NCBI GenBank assembly: GCA_944472135.2
Contig: OX235263.1
Span: 84,600,721 to 84,664,720 of the forward strand
DNA length: 64,000 nucleotides
Source: Trichobilharzia regenti
Taxonomy: Eukaryota; Platyhelminthes; Trematoda; Strigeidida; Schistosomatidae
Direction: 5' to 3'
The position numbers and the translations under genes are program-made. Below, piece by piece: positions 22,396 to 32,599 of the stretch. The notes under the pieces are model-generated. The model did not search any database, was not told the DNA's origin, and was given only the letters and a program-made list of their open reading frames with translations. Positions within the stretch are counted from its first letter, which is position 1. Every line of letters begins with the position of its first letter.

Positions 22396-22834
22396 TAGGA
22401 TCCCACATATTTTGGTATTGACTGTTTAAACTTGCATTTATGGTATGTTATCATTCTCACGCATTTTGGTAGTGACTGCTAATTTTGTATATCATCATTC
22501 TCACGCATTTTGGTAGTGACTGCTAATTTTGTATATATGGTATATAATCATTTCCACACATTTTGTTACTGACTGTCAATGTCGGACATATGGCATATTC
22601 TCATTTCTCACACACTTTGTTATTGGCTATTAAGGTCAATTATTTCAAATGCTGTTAGCTGTCCATATTGTTGTAAAATGTATAAATACCATGGCTTTCT
22701 TTATCGTGGTTGCACTTCAATACACAGTCACAGTCCAGCCTTTGTCTTTTGATATTTGCGTGCTTTACTAAGTCGGAAGGTACGACGAGCAGATATACAT
22801 ATAAGTTCAGGCGCAGACAGAGCAAGATATAACA
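22393..22834 (+). repeat. Array LTR 3
   Basis: 442 bases, two 44-base subrepeats, C variant (TTAGCTGTCC). Identical in layout to LTR 1. Confidence 0.9.
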
Positions 22835-22996
22835 AATTGGCGACGGGGTTTACCTTAATTCAGTGCAGTTATAACAAATTGGCGACGGGGTTTTACTTTT
22901 ATTCATCGCAGTTATAGCAAGCAACGACGACAGTTTTTATTCTGTTCAGCGCAACTATATAACATTTTTGACTGTGTTAATTACAACCCAATTATA

Positions 22997-23809
22997 ATGT
23001 CTATCTCTCTGGACGATCTTCCGGTGACTGCAGTTGAGGTTGCCAGACACACACTGCGTGATCCAGTTTTACAGCAAGTATCAAAGTTCATCCGATTTGG
23101 CTGGCCTCCGCATGTTCATTCAAATGTTTTAAAACAGTTTTACCAGCGACGCAAATCCCTATCCATCGTTAATGAATGCATAATGTTTGCTGATCGTGTT
23201 GTCGTTCCAGCTAATCTTCGTGACCATGTGCTTCGGCAGCTTCATATATCACATCCTGGTGTTGGGAGAATGAAGGCGATCGCTCGCAGTTATGTTTACT
23301 GGCCCAACATCGATGACCATATCGAAGACCTCGTTCGCAAGTGTAGTAAATGTGCTCAAGCATCAAAGTGTCCACGCAAGACAGAACTATGTTCCTGGCC
23401 ACGACCGGACAAACCATGGTCCCGTGTTCATGTTGACTTCGCTGGACCGTTAAATAGTATGCATTTCTTAATATGTGTCGACGCGTTTTCCAAATGGCCA
23501 GAGATATTTCCTATGCATTCTGCCACATCAATTGCAACAGTGTCCCTCCTACGTCAACTATTACTGAACGTTTCGTCGACACCTTTAAGCGTGCTTATGC
23601 AAAAGCGAAGGGGGAGGGAACAACAGAAAAAAATTTTGGATAAATTCTTGCTGCATTATCGTACGAATGAAAAAGGACAGGTATGTGGCAGACACACAGA
23701 TCACGCTCTATCCAGTACCACGCAAAGGTCAACTCGACAAAGAAGAGCTTCGAAACCTTTTCAAATAGATCCAAAAAGCAAGTCCTACACTCTTTACGGG
23801 GGGAGGTGA
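22997..23809 (+). CDS. Truncated integrase-like ORF, array unit 3
   Basis: 270 codons with Arg136, so the same protein as unit 2. The leader differs slightly: GCAGTTATAAC has an extra T compared with units 1-2, and one A is missing in AGCAAGCAACGACG. These small changes fall outside the ORF. Confidence 0.75.
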   Translation: MSISLDDLPVTAVEVARHTLRDPVLQQVSKFIRFGWPPHVHSNVLKQFYQRRKSLSIVNECIMFADRVVVPANLRDHVLRQLHISHPGVGRMKAIARSYVYWPNIDDHIEDLVRKCSKCAQASKCPRKTELCSWPRPDKPWSRVHVDFAGPLNSMHFLICVDAFSKWPEIFPMHSATSIATVSLLRQLLLNVSSTPLSVLMQKRRGREQQKKILDKFLLHYRTNEKGQVCGRHTDHALSSTTQRSTRQRRASKPFQIDPKSKSYTLYGGR

Positions 23810-24248
23810 TAGGATCCCACATATTTTGGTATTGACTGTTTAAACTTGCATTTATGGTATGTTATCATTCTCACGCATTTTGGTAGTGACTGCTAATTTT
23901 GTATATCATCATTCTCACGCATTTTGGTAGTGACTGCTAATTTTGTATATATGGTATATAATCATTTCCACACATTTTGTTACTGACTGTCAATGTCGGA
24001 CATATGGCATATTCTCATTTCTCACACACTTTGTTATTGGCTATTAAGGTCAATTATTTCAAATGCTGTTAGCTGTCCATATTGTTGTAAAATGTATAAA
24101 TACCATGGCTTTCTTTATCGTGGTTGCACTTCAATACACAGTCACAGTCCAGCCTTTGTCTTTTGATATTTGCGTGCTTTACTAAGTCGGAAGGTACGAC
24201 GAGCAGATATACATATAAGTTCAGGCGCAGACAGAGCAAGATATAACA
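23807..24248 (+). repeat. Array LTR 4
   Basis: 442 bases, two subrepeats, C variant. One A is missing between its end and the first primer-site motif (TAACAATTGG). Confidence 0.9.
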
Positions 24249-24410
24249 ATTGGCGACGGGGTTTACCTTAATTCAGTGCAGTTATAACAAATTGGCGACG
24301 GGGTTTTACTTTTATTCATCGCAGTTATAGCAAGCAAACGACGACAGTTTTTATTCTGTTCAGCGCAACTATATAACATTTTTGACTGTGTTAATTACAA
24401 CCCAATTATA

Positions 24411-25223
24411 ATGTCTATCTCTCTGGACGATCTTCCGGTGACTGCAGTTGAGGTTGCCAGACACACACTGCGTGATCCAGTTTTACAGCAAGTATCAAAG
24501 TTCATCCGATTTGGCTGGCCTCCGCATGTTCATTCAAATGTTTTAAAACAGTTTTACCAGCGACGCAAATCCCTATCCATCGTTAATGAATGCATAATGT
24601 TTGCTGATCGTGTTGTCGTTCCAGCTAATCTTCGTGACCATGTGCTTCGGCAGCTTCATATATCACATCCTGGTGTTGGGAGAATGAAGGCGATCGCTCG
24701 CAGTTATGTTTACTGGCCCAACATCGATGACCATATCGAAGACCTCGTTCGCAAGTGTAGTAAATGTGCTCAAGCATCAAAGTGTCCACGCAAGACAGAA
24801 CTATGTTCCTGGCCACCACCGGACAAACCATGGTCCCGTGTTCATGTTGACTTCGCTGGACCGTTAAATAGTATGCATTTCTTAATATGTGTCGACGCGT
24901 TTTCCAAATGGCCAGAGATATTTCCTATGCATTCTGCCACATCAATTGCAACAGTGTCCCTCCTACGTCAACTATTACTGAACGTTTCGTCGACACCTTT
25001 AAGCGTGCTTATGCAAAAGCGAAGGGGGAGGGAACAACAGAAAAAAATTTTGGATAAATTCTTGCTGCATTATCGTACGAATGAAAAAGGACAGGTATGT
25101 GGCAGACACACAGATCACGCTCTATCCAGTACCACGCAAAGGTCAACTCGACAAAGAAGAGCTTCGAAACCTTTTCAAATAGATCCAAAAAGCAAGTCCT
25201 ACACTCTTTACGGGGGGAGGTGA
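24411..25223 (+). CDS. Truncated integrase-like ORF, array unit 4
   Basis: 270 codons with Pro136, so the same protein as unit 1. Like unit 1 it is followed by an LTR with the A variant, which makes units 1 and 4 one subtype. Confidence 0.75.
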   Translation: MSISLDDLPVTAVEVARHTLRDPVLQQVSKFIRFGWPPHVHSNVLKQFYQRRKSLSIVNECIMFADRVVVPANLRDHVLRQLHISHPGVGRMKAIARSYVYWPNIDDHIEDLVRKCSKCAQASKCPRKTELCSWPPPDKPWSRVHVDFAGPLNSMHFLICVDAFSKWPEIFPMHSATSIATVSLLRQLLLNVSSTPLSVLMQKRRGREQQKKILDKFLLHYRTNEKGQVCGRHTDHALSSTTQRSTRQRRASKPFQIDPKSKSYTLYGGR

Positions 25224-25662
25224 TAGGATCCCACATATTTTGGTATTGACTGTTTAAACTTGCATTTATGGTATGTTATCATTCTCACGCATTTTGGTAG
25301 TGACTGCTAATTTTGTATATCATCATTCTCACGCATTTTGGTAGTGACTGCTAATTTTGTATATATGGTATATAATCATTTCCACACATTTTGTTACTGA
25401 CTGTCAATGTCGGACATATGGCATATTCTCATTTCTCACACACTTTGTTATTGGCTATTAAGGTCAATTATTTCAAATGCTGTTAGATGTCCATATTGTT
25501 GTAAAATGTATAAATACCATGGCTTTCTTTATCGTGGTTGCACTTCAATACACAGTCACAGTCCAGCCTTTGTCTTTTGATATTTGCGTGCTTTACTAAG
25601 TCGGAAGGTACGACGAGCAGATATACATATAAGTTCAGGCGCAGACAGAGCAAGATATAACA
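25221..25662 (+). repeat. Array LTR 5
   Basis: 442 bases, two subrepeats, A variant (TTAGATGTCC). It differs from LTR 2, the other A-variant LTR, in subrepeat number. Confidence 0.9.
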
Positions 25663-25825
25663 AATTGGCGACGGGGTTTACCTTAATTCAGTGCAGTTAT
25701 AACAAATTGGCGACGGGGTTTTACTTTTATTCATCGCAGTTATAGCAAGCAAACGACGACAGTTTTTATTCTGTTCAGCGCAACTATATAACATTTTTGA
25801 CTGTGTTAATTACAACCCAATTATA

Positions 25826-26638
25826 ATGTCTATCTCTCTGGACGATCTTCCGGTGACTGCAGTTGAGGTTGCCAGACACACACTGCGTGATCCAGTTTTA
25901 CAGCAAGTATCAAAGTTCATCCGATTTGGCTGGCCTCCGCATGTTCATTCAAATGTTTTAAAACAGTTTTACCAGCGACGCAAATCCCTATCCATCGTTA
26001 ATGAATGCATAATGTTTGCTGATCGTGTTGTCGTTCCAGCTAATCTTCGTGACCATGTGCTTCGGCAGCTTCATATATCACATCCTGGTGTTGGGAGAAT
26101 GAAGGCGATCGCTCGCAGTTATGTTTACTGGCCCAACATCGATGACCATATCGAAGACCTCGTTCGCAAGTGTAGTAAATGTGCTCAAGCATCAAAGTGT
26201 CCACGCAAGACAGAACTATGTTCCTGGCCACGACCGGACAAACCATGGTCCCGTGTTCATGTTGACTTCGCTGGACCGTTAAATAGTATGCATTTCTTAA
26301 TATGTGTCGACGCGTTTTCCAAATGGCCAGAGATATTTCCTATGCATTCTGCCACATCAATTGCAACAGTGTCCCTCCTACGTCAACTATTACTGAACGT
26401 TTCGTCGACACCTTTAAGCGTGCTTATGCAAAAGCGAAGGGGGAGGGAACAACAGAAAAAAATTTTGGATAAATTCTTGCTGCATTATCGTACGAATGAA
26501 AAAGGACAGGTATGTGGCAGACACACAGATCACGCTCTATCCAGTACCACGCAAAGGTCAACTCGACAAAGAAGAGCTTCGAAACCTTTTCAAATAGATC
26601 CAAAAAGCAAGTCCTACACTCTTTACGGGGGGAGGTGA
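25826..26638 (+). CDS. Truncated integrase-like ORF, array unit 5
   Basis: 270 codons with Arg136, same protein as units 2 and 3. It is the last complete unit. Its 3' LTR is the divergent LTR 6. Confidence 0.75.
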   Translation: MSISLDDLPVTAVEVARHTLRDPVLQQVSKFIRFGWPPHVHSNVLKQFYQRRKSLSIVNECIMFADRVVVPANLRDHVLRQLHISHPGVGRMKAIARSYVYWPNIDDHIEDLVRKCSKCAQASKCPRKTELCSWPRPDKPWSRVHVDFAGPLNSMHFLICVDAFSKWPEIFPMHSATSIATVSLLRQLLLNVSSTPLSVLMQKRRGREQQKKILDKFLLHYRTNEKGQVCGRHTDHALSSTTQRSTRQRRASKPFQIDPKSKSYTLYGGR

Positions 26639-27063
26639 TAGGATCCCACATATTTTGGTATTGACTGTTTAAACTTGCATTTATGGTATGTTATCATTCT
26701 CACGCATTTTGGTAGTGACTGCTAATTTTGTATATATGGTATATAATCATTTCCACACATTTTGTTACTGACTGTCAATGTCGGACATATGGCATATTCT
26801 CATTTCTCACACACTTTGTTATTGGCTATTAAGGTCAATTATTTCAAATGCTGTTAGCTGTCCATATTGTTGTAAAATGTATAAATACCATGGCTTTCTT
26901 TATCGTGGTTGCACTTCAATACACAGTCACAGTCCAGCCTTTGTCTTTTGATATTTGCGTGCTTTACTAAGTCGGAAGGTACGACGAGCAGGTAGACAGA
27001 TTAGTTCAGGCGCAGACAGAATAAGGTAAAAACGTCTTCATTCCATATCCTACCGTTATAACA
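26636..27063 (+). repeat. Array LTR 6, with a divergent right end
   Basis: One 44-base subrepeat, C variant. After ACGAGCAG the sequence departs from the other LTRs (GTAGACAGATTAG...), is about 30 bases longer, and ends CCGTTATAACA before a primer-site motif (ATTGGCGACGGGG). The right end seems to come from a different element subtype, probably by recombination inside the LTR. Confidence 0.85.
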
Positions 27064-27200
27064 ATTGGCGACGGGGTTTACCTTAATTCAGTACAGTTAC
27101 AACAGACTTATATTGTCTGCTACCGTAGCTTCCAATTCTGCAGATATATCACCGCCGGTTTTCAAGTTTGGATCCACTCTTTCGCAGGGCTCGTCCTCCT
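27064..27200 (+). pseudogene. Possible start of gag from a longer relative of the array element
   Basis: After the primer-site motif a short leader is followed by an open stretch from 27113 (TTG where an ATG would be expected). It reads SATVASNSADISPPVFKFG and ends at a stop about 27 codons in. Such a Pro-rich start resembles flatworm gypsy gag N-termini. If right, the right edge of the array is the 5' end of a longer, now truncated, element of the same family. Confidence 0.35.
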
Positions 27201-27485
27201 TATTTTAACTTTAGAACAACGTCACAGAAAAGAAAACTGTAGAGAAGTTCATCATTTTGTGGTTTACATACCAGGACCAATTTACAGGATAATTGGTTTC
27301 TATGTACTCTTTTTTTTACTTTTTAGTACTTTGTAAATTTATTGTTTATTTATAAGCAATAAAATTCCATACGGTATCCATAGTAGTACTTAATCTGTAT
27401 ATCCACTCGATATACTATTTTTCCATATACCCGTTTTCGACTTAGCTCGGCTTTAACTTTAAACCATATTGATCAGTTTTCAGCA

Positions 27486-28988
27486 ATGGCACAACGTAAT
27501 AAACGAGTACTTTCCATACGTAAGAATAGTTTGGGTCACTCAGCTAAGAAGATACGTACATCACTGTGCGTTCCGCGTAGCCTCAACAATGTCCCCGAAG
27601 TCATTGTTCCCGACTTGTTTTCAGAGGTATATGCAACTGCTGAACAAAATAAGTTGGACCTTATATCTCTAGGAAACTCTGCGAAGGAAATAAATGAGAA
27701 TATAAACACCATTAAGCCACTACTGCTTCTTTGTAACCCAACTCATGATGCTAATCCGGAAAGTCTGCTGAAATCTGAGCGTATGTTAGACTTTATAGCC
27801 AGTGAAGTTACTAAACGAATCATGTCCTCGTTCAACGTTCTCGCTTACAATCTGCCTGATCGGACGCCTCTGGACAAAATCAAAGTGGCATGTCTCCAAG
27901 CGTGTGGCATGCCATCAGCGAATTGCCACCTAATCAGACTCAGGAAAAAATCAGGAAAGTATACTTGCCCTGTGCTGTTTAAATTCAGTAGTCCTAATGA
28001 TGCTAGGAAATTTCAGTCGTCAAATAAGTTAATTAGTTCATCCACACCTTATGGTAATATTAAACTTGCCCATGACCTAACGCCATGTCAAAGACGTAGC
28101 CGCGCAAGTGTACCAAGTGTCGCAAAAACTTACTTAACAGCAGAATGTCCTATAGAAGACTCTGTCGCCTTACACTTGAGTAAACCTAATGGTACAGACA
28201 TACATAAAATACTCTTAAATAATAAAAATTTACCTAGTAAACTCAACGATTGAGCAACTATGGTCATAGACTTAGATGCATCTTCAGAGTTGTGCTCGCT
28301 AGCCACATCACCATCAGCCGCTAATACCACTACCAACGTTAAGCGAAAGGCTAAGCTCGAGCATGTAGCATTAAGCATATCCTCCCCGAGCAGCACTCAG
28401 ATTAGTGAGCATACAAAACGAAGTAAAATAACCCTGCCATCCAGAATACCCGTACTCAAACACATCACTGATAGGTTTCTCAGCAGCGAACCAGATAACA
28501 TTAACTTAAGCGATCCCAATCATACCACTAAACCAGGGAATCAGAATAAGCCCTCATACCGCCATAAATCTAACGTCAATGAAAAGAGAGGTAACCCGCC
28601 GATTCATCCAACATCGAACAAATCTTCGTCCGATAGACACAACAGACGCTATATGTCTGGGCACCCCAAAAATAAGTCGAAGCCCGACGGGCAGGCGTAC
28701 ACCTACCCCGACACAACTCTCCAATCTATGGCTACTATAGACAAAAGTTTGATCCAGGGACCTCTACAACAAGGAACAAGTGGGCTAGGCATGTTTCCTA
28801 AAGGTGGCCTTTTGACTCACCACATCCCCGAAAACCATCGCATACAGACCACCCAAGACCGTCAAAGGACTAATATTTACGAAAATATTTACGAAACACA
28901 CAAAATATTAGTCATAACTGAGATACACGTAACTCTACCCCAGAATACTATCCACAAGGAATACCTAACTCCCCCCCATTCAATCTAA
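27486..28988 (+). pseudogene. Family A CR1-like ORF1 with one internal stop
   Basis: A single frame of about 500 codons is interrupted only by TGA at 28251-28253. Residues around 100-200 form an RRM-like RNA-binding domain: VTKRIMSSFNVLAYNLPD, a CHLIRLRKKSG segment, then CPVLFKFSSPNDARKF and LTPCQRR. The same order occurs in the other ORF1 proteins here. The second half is Ser/Pro/Lys-rich and low in structure. ORF1 proteins of this type coat the element RNA. ATG at 27486 is the first in frame. ORF2 follows in the +1 frame. Confidence 0.85.
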
Positions 28989-29094
28989 ATTTTCTCAGCC
29001 AACACGAAATTTCAGCCTCAATATTGACGCAAATAGCACACATACTGTGAAGCCACTTATCACCGGATGGGAGGGCGATGCATTGGAGGCACGG

Positions 29095-29451
29095 TGTAAC
29101 AGCAGAAGACAAGGGCTGGTAACAGATCGTTTTATTACGAAAATCAACACGTATCTATATATATATATATATTATGTACATTAATAAGGCCTATGCAAGC
29201 AGAAAAGGCGGTCTTCTGATTGGTTGTTTCTCGGAAGTTAAGCAGACAAACACAGTCTTATGATTGGTTGTTTTCGATATTTCTTGGAAAGTAGAGCCAT
29301 CTATCTGCGAATCATATTTGTCCACGTTTAAGTTTACTGTGATTGGTTGTTGAAACAGCCTTGTTCATATTTTCTCACGGCCCATATTAGTGACCTAGAC
29401 ATTAACGTAGATTAGTGTCAACCAATCGGCTAGCAGCCTGCTCTCACCACA
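29095..29451 (-). repeat. Ty3/gypsy solo LTR inside a family A element
   Basis: Edges TGTAACAG and CACCACA (plus strand) match the gypsy LTRs at 53.2 and 57.3 kb. It is flanked by perfect 4-base direct repeats, ACGG at 29091-29094 and 29452-29455, which mark the target duplication. No internal sequence remains, so the two original LTRs have recombined. A short TA run lies at 29156-29170. Confidence 0.92.
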
Positions 29452-29455
29452 ACGG

Positions 29456-32400
29456 TATTATGAACACCTCACACCCGCCGGGGTAACAAACGATAGCACA
29501 TCTCTCTGTGCTGATACTGGTGTAGGGCACTTTTCCAGCACTGCTAGTAAGTGGCCACCATCTGAGTTAGCACCCATCAAACAATCTGTTCTAGACGCCA
29601 TAAACCTTGGAGAGAATATTTTTAAAGATATATGCGATTTCACCGTCACCCCTAACTCTCTCTCATTCTGTCTTATCAATGCTCGCTCCTTACTCAACAA
29701 AATGTTCGACTTCACGACATTATCCCTAATTTGCAATCCGTCTCTCATAATGATTACTGAGACATGGTGCACTCCTCAGATTTGCGATAAAGATATTTCT
29801 ATTGATAACTATTATGTATTCAGAGGCGACAGAAACTATGGTAGAGGAGGAGGATGTGCTATGTATATCAGGTCTGATATTAAGGCCACACAGTGCTTCT
29901 ACCCAGAGCTCATCACAGATAACGATTCAGTGTGGGCTATTCTAAGACTGTCTCACTCCAGTTCCTATCTTATAGGTTGCATCTATCACCCCCCGTGCTC
30001 AACCGTTGAAGGTAATATGAAGCTTGCTAGCACGTTCGCTTACGCCACTTCACTACCTCACACGGCTAAAATTATATGTGGGGACTTTAATATGCCCGAT
30101 GTAGTCTGGCAACCACTTTCCTCACCAAAACGGTACAATGAATTTATCAACATAATAGAAACAAAAGAATGGCAACAACACGTACAGTATCCTACCAGGC
30201 TATCTAAGATTTTAGATCTAGTTTTCACTAATGGTATCATCCCCACTACCCTTCGAGTAGGTAAAGAGTTTCCTGGCAGCGACCACAGAGTAGTATTCGG
30301 TACATTTAATATTTGCACTAGCATGAGTTCGACAATAAACGCCAACAAAGTATTACTCAGGGGTTACAGACATGCTCAGTGGGATGAACTGAAACCATAC
30401 ATACGCACCCTAGACTGGGAGCCATACTTTACGTGCAGCTCGGCTATAGAGACAAACAAATTACTCTATGAGAACCTAGGATTTGCACATGACTTCATCG
30501 CTCCAGTAAGACTTGTGAAAACGAGGCCTAAACAGCCCGACTTCATCCCCGTAAAGATTCGAAACCGACTGCGTAAGCATGCTAGGCAATTCTACAGATA
30601 TAATGACTTTTCATCACTCATTACACTCAAGCAAACTTATGATTCATACAAATCTAATCAGTTATCTGAGTCCATCAAACTAGAACGCATCCTCCACTCA
30701 CGACCTGATAATACAGAGGCATTAGTTAAACTAATTAAGTCACGAATCAACAACAACAGAATAAGTATCCCTAACTTATTACTAGATGGAGAAAAACTAC
30801 ACGAAGACCCGCAGGAGATATGTGAGTTATTCAGCTCCCACTTTTCTAGCTACTATACTATCGAAGAAACAGTAGATAGTCTTGAAGTTCCGACAATACC
30901 AAATCACTTTTTGGGTAATATAACATTCACCCAACAAAAGATTTCCTCCGCTATAGCATCCCTCCGGACATCATATAACGCTGGGCCCGATGGAATTCCA
31001 TCTATCTTGTTGAAAAGAGGTGGTGAGGATATACCCATTATCCTACTAAAGTTTTTCATTCTGTCCTTAAATAATGGCAGTTACCCAGAATGCTGGAAAC
31101 TGTCGTTTATAACCCCTAGGCACAAACAAGGACCAACTTCTAACATCGAAAACTACCGACCGATTAATATCACGTCAGTAGTTTCCAGGGTTATGGAAAA
31201 GGTTATAGGGCAAGATATTGCTTCATACCTCCACCTTCACAAAGTGTTTACTCCAGCACAACACGGCTTCTTGAAAAATCGATCATGCTCCACCTGCCTA
31301 CTTGACTACTTTGATGATGTTACCGCTAAGCGTGATCATGGTTTGTATGTCACAACTCTCTTCTTTGACTTCAAAAAAGCCTTTGATAAAGTCCCACACA
31401 AGAGACTAATCCTTAAGCTAAAGTCGTACGGGTTCCAAGACCCCTTGTTATCCTGGCTCATTTCTTTCTTGGAAGATCGTTCCCAAGTTGTGAAATTTGC
31501 AAATAATTACTCGTCACCCAGACCTATAAGAAGTGGAGTGATTCAGGGTAGTGTACTAGGTCCACTGCTTTTCGTAATCTACATTAACGACATCTGCAGC
31601 GTAATCAAGCATGGTACCCCATACCTCTTTGCTGACGACTTAAAGATTGTATACAGCTTCCCCCATTCTACACTAAACGAAGGATTCACACATATTCAAG
31701 ATGATCTGGATAGGTTACATAACTGGAGCAATGACTGGCAACTGCCATTCAATTCTGATAAATGTGGTGTCCTATATTTCAATAACTCCCATCCGAATTT
31801 CAGGTTACACCTAGGTAACTCTTTTCTCCAAACCCTCAGTTCCATAAAAGACCTGGGAGTTACCTACTCACAAAACTTAACATTCAGTCAGTACGCAAAA
31901 GCACTTGTTTCTAAATGCCGAAGACTCACAGGCTTGTTACATCGAAAAATGTACACAAATGAGGCTAAAGTCCTTTTATACAAAGTCATGGTTCGTCCAG
32001 TACTTGAATACTGCACAATTGTCTTCGGTTTCATGCATGGGTATGACAGGGTTCGTATTGAAAATATTCAGCGAAGTTTTACTCGACGCCTATTATACAA
32101 ACATGAAGGACTGACTTACGCTGATAGGTGCAAAATGTATGGACTTCAGCCACTTTGGTTAAGGCGCCTGAAACTCAACCTTACATTCCTCTTTCGCCTT
32201 TTACACGGCTACACCAAAAGCAGTAATCCAATAGCTTTCAACAATTTACCCATATATACTCTTAGGAATCATGAAAATACTCTATCCATAAGCCGGTTCC
32301 GGACAAAACTGCGATCACGTTTCTTTAAAATACAGTACAGTGCATTATGGAACGAACTTCCACTTACTGTACGTAGTTGCCGATCTCCTACTGAATTCCA

Positions 32401-32521
32401 GCGTCTACTTAACGAGTTCCTATCAACAAAAGAGCTTCGGTCTACTTATCCATACTTTATCCATATGGGCCGCTCAACTAGCTTTAGTACTACAGACCCC
32501 AGTGCAATACCCCCAATTTGA
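29456..32521 (+). CDS. Family A ORF2: endonuclease and reverse transcriptase
   Basis: Open for about 1,020 codons from the solo LTR to the stop. Numbering from the in-frame ATG at 29702: the apurinic-type endonuclease has ITETW (18-22), GDFN (127-130) and SDHR (193-196), with INARSL just upstream of that ATG. The reverse transcriptase has FDFKKAFDKV (555-564, motif A), QGSVLGPLLF (about 615-624) and FADD (643-646, motif C). A C-terminal region follows with CR1-like WNELP near the end. The catalytic residues are intact. The N-terminal part is separated by the LTR at 29095-29451; the same frame continues on its other side (about 28980-29094), so ORF2 originally began near the end of ORF1. It nicks target DNA and primes cDNA synthesis there. 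Confidence 0.92.
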   Translation, partial: YYEHLTPAGVTNDSTSLCADTGVGHFSSTASKWPPSELAPIKQSVLDAINLGENIFKDICDFTVTPNSLSFCLINARSLLNKMFDFTTLSLICNPSLIMITETWCTPQICDKDISIDNYYVFRGDRNYGRGGGCAMYIRSDIKATQCFYPELITDNDSVWAILRLSHSSSYLIGCIYHPPCSTVEGNMKLASTFAYATSLPHTAKIICGDFNMPDVVWQPLSSPKRYNEFINIIETKEWQQHVQYPTRLSKILDLVFTNGIIPTTLRVGKEFPGSDHRVVFGTFNICTSMSSTINANKVLLRGYRHAQWDELKPYIRTLDWEPYFTCSSAIETNKLLYENLGFAHDFIAPVRLVKTRPKQPDFIPVKIRNRLRKHARQFYRYNDFSSLITLKQTYDSYKSNQLSESIKLERILHSRPDNTEALVKLIKSRINNNRISIPNLLLDGEKLHEDPQEICELFSSHFSSYYTIEETVDSLEVPTIPNHFLGNITFTQQKISSAIASLRTSYNAGPDGIPSILLKRGGEDIPIILLKFFILSLNNGSYPECWKLSFITPRHKQGPTSNIENYRPINITSVVSRVMEKVIGQDIASYLHLHKVFTPAQHGFLKNRSCSTCLLDYFDDVTAKRDHGLYVTTLFFDFKKAFDKVPHKRLILKLKSYGFQDPLLSWLISFLEDRSQVVKFANNYSSPRPIRSGVIQGSVLGPLLFVIYINDICSVIKHGTPYLFADDLKIVYSFPHSTLNEGFTHIQDDLDRLHNWSNDWQLPFNSDKCGVLYFNNSHPNFRLHLGNSFLQTLSSIKDLGVTYSQNLTFSQYAKALVSKCRRLTGLLHRKMYTNEAKVLLYKVMVRPVLEYCTIVFGFMHGYDRVRIENIQRSFTRRLLYKHEGLTYADRCKMYGLQPLWLRRLKLNLTFLFRLLHGYTKSSNPIAFNNLPIYTLRNHENTLSISRFRTKLRSRFFKIQYSALWNELPLTVRSCRSPTEFQRLLNEFLSTKELRSTYPYFIHMGRSTSFSTTDPSAIPPI

Positions 32522-32599
32522 GGAAACTCATTTGCCCCGGCAACCGTACCTCATCTATAACGTGATAAAACCAACCTAATCTCTCCCACATGCCTTTAC

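Larger units (their letters stand above)
19609..27063 (+). mobile_element. LTR-linked tandem array of a truncated Ty3/gypsy element
   Basis: Six LTRs alternate with five internal segments, all in the same direction and nearly identical, with a period of 1,370 or 1,414-1,415 bases. Each internal segment has primer-binding-site-like sequence, a short leader, one intact 270-codon ORF and a polypurine tract (GGGGGGAGG) touching the next LTR. Each LTR except the outermost two therefore serves as 3' LTR of one unit and 5' LTR of the next. This structure is expected from unequal crossing over between LTRs, or from integration of multimers or circles. Gag, protease, reverse transcriptase and RNase H are absent. 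An assembly effect should be excluded. Confidence 0.9.

Noticed and set aside
20427..26246. 68-codon and 75-codon minus-strand frames repeated in each array unit
   Set aside because: They are antisense to the integrase-like ORF and copied with it. No domain is visible.
19600..27070. CRISPR or satellite array reading of the 19.6-27 kb repeats
   Set aside because: The period of about 1.4 kb, LTR borders, primer site, polypurine tract and coding content identify retroelement units. No short repeat-spacer structure exists in the window.
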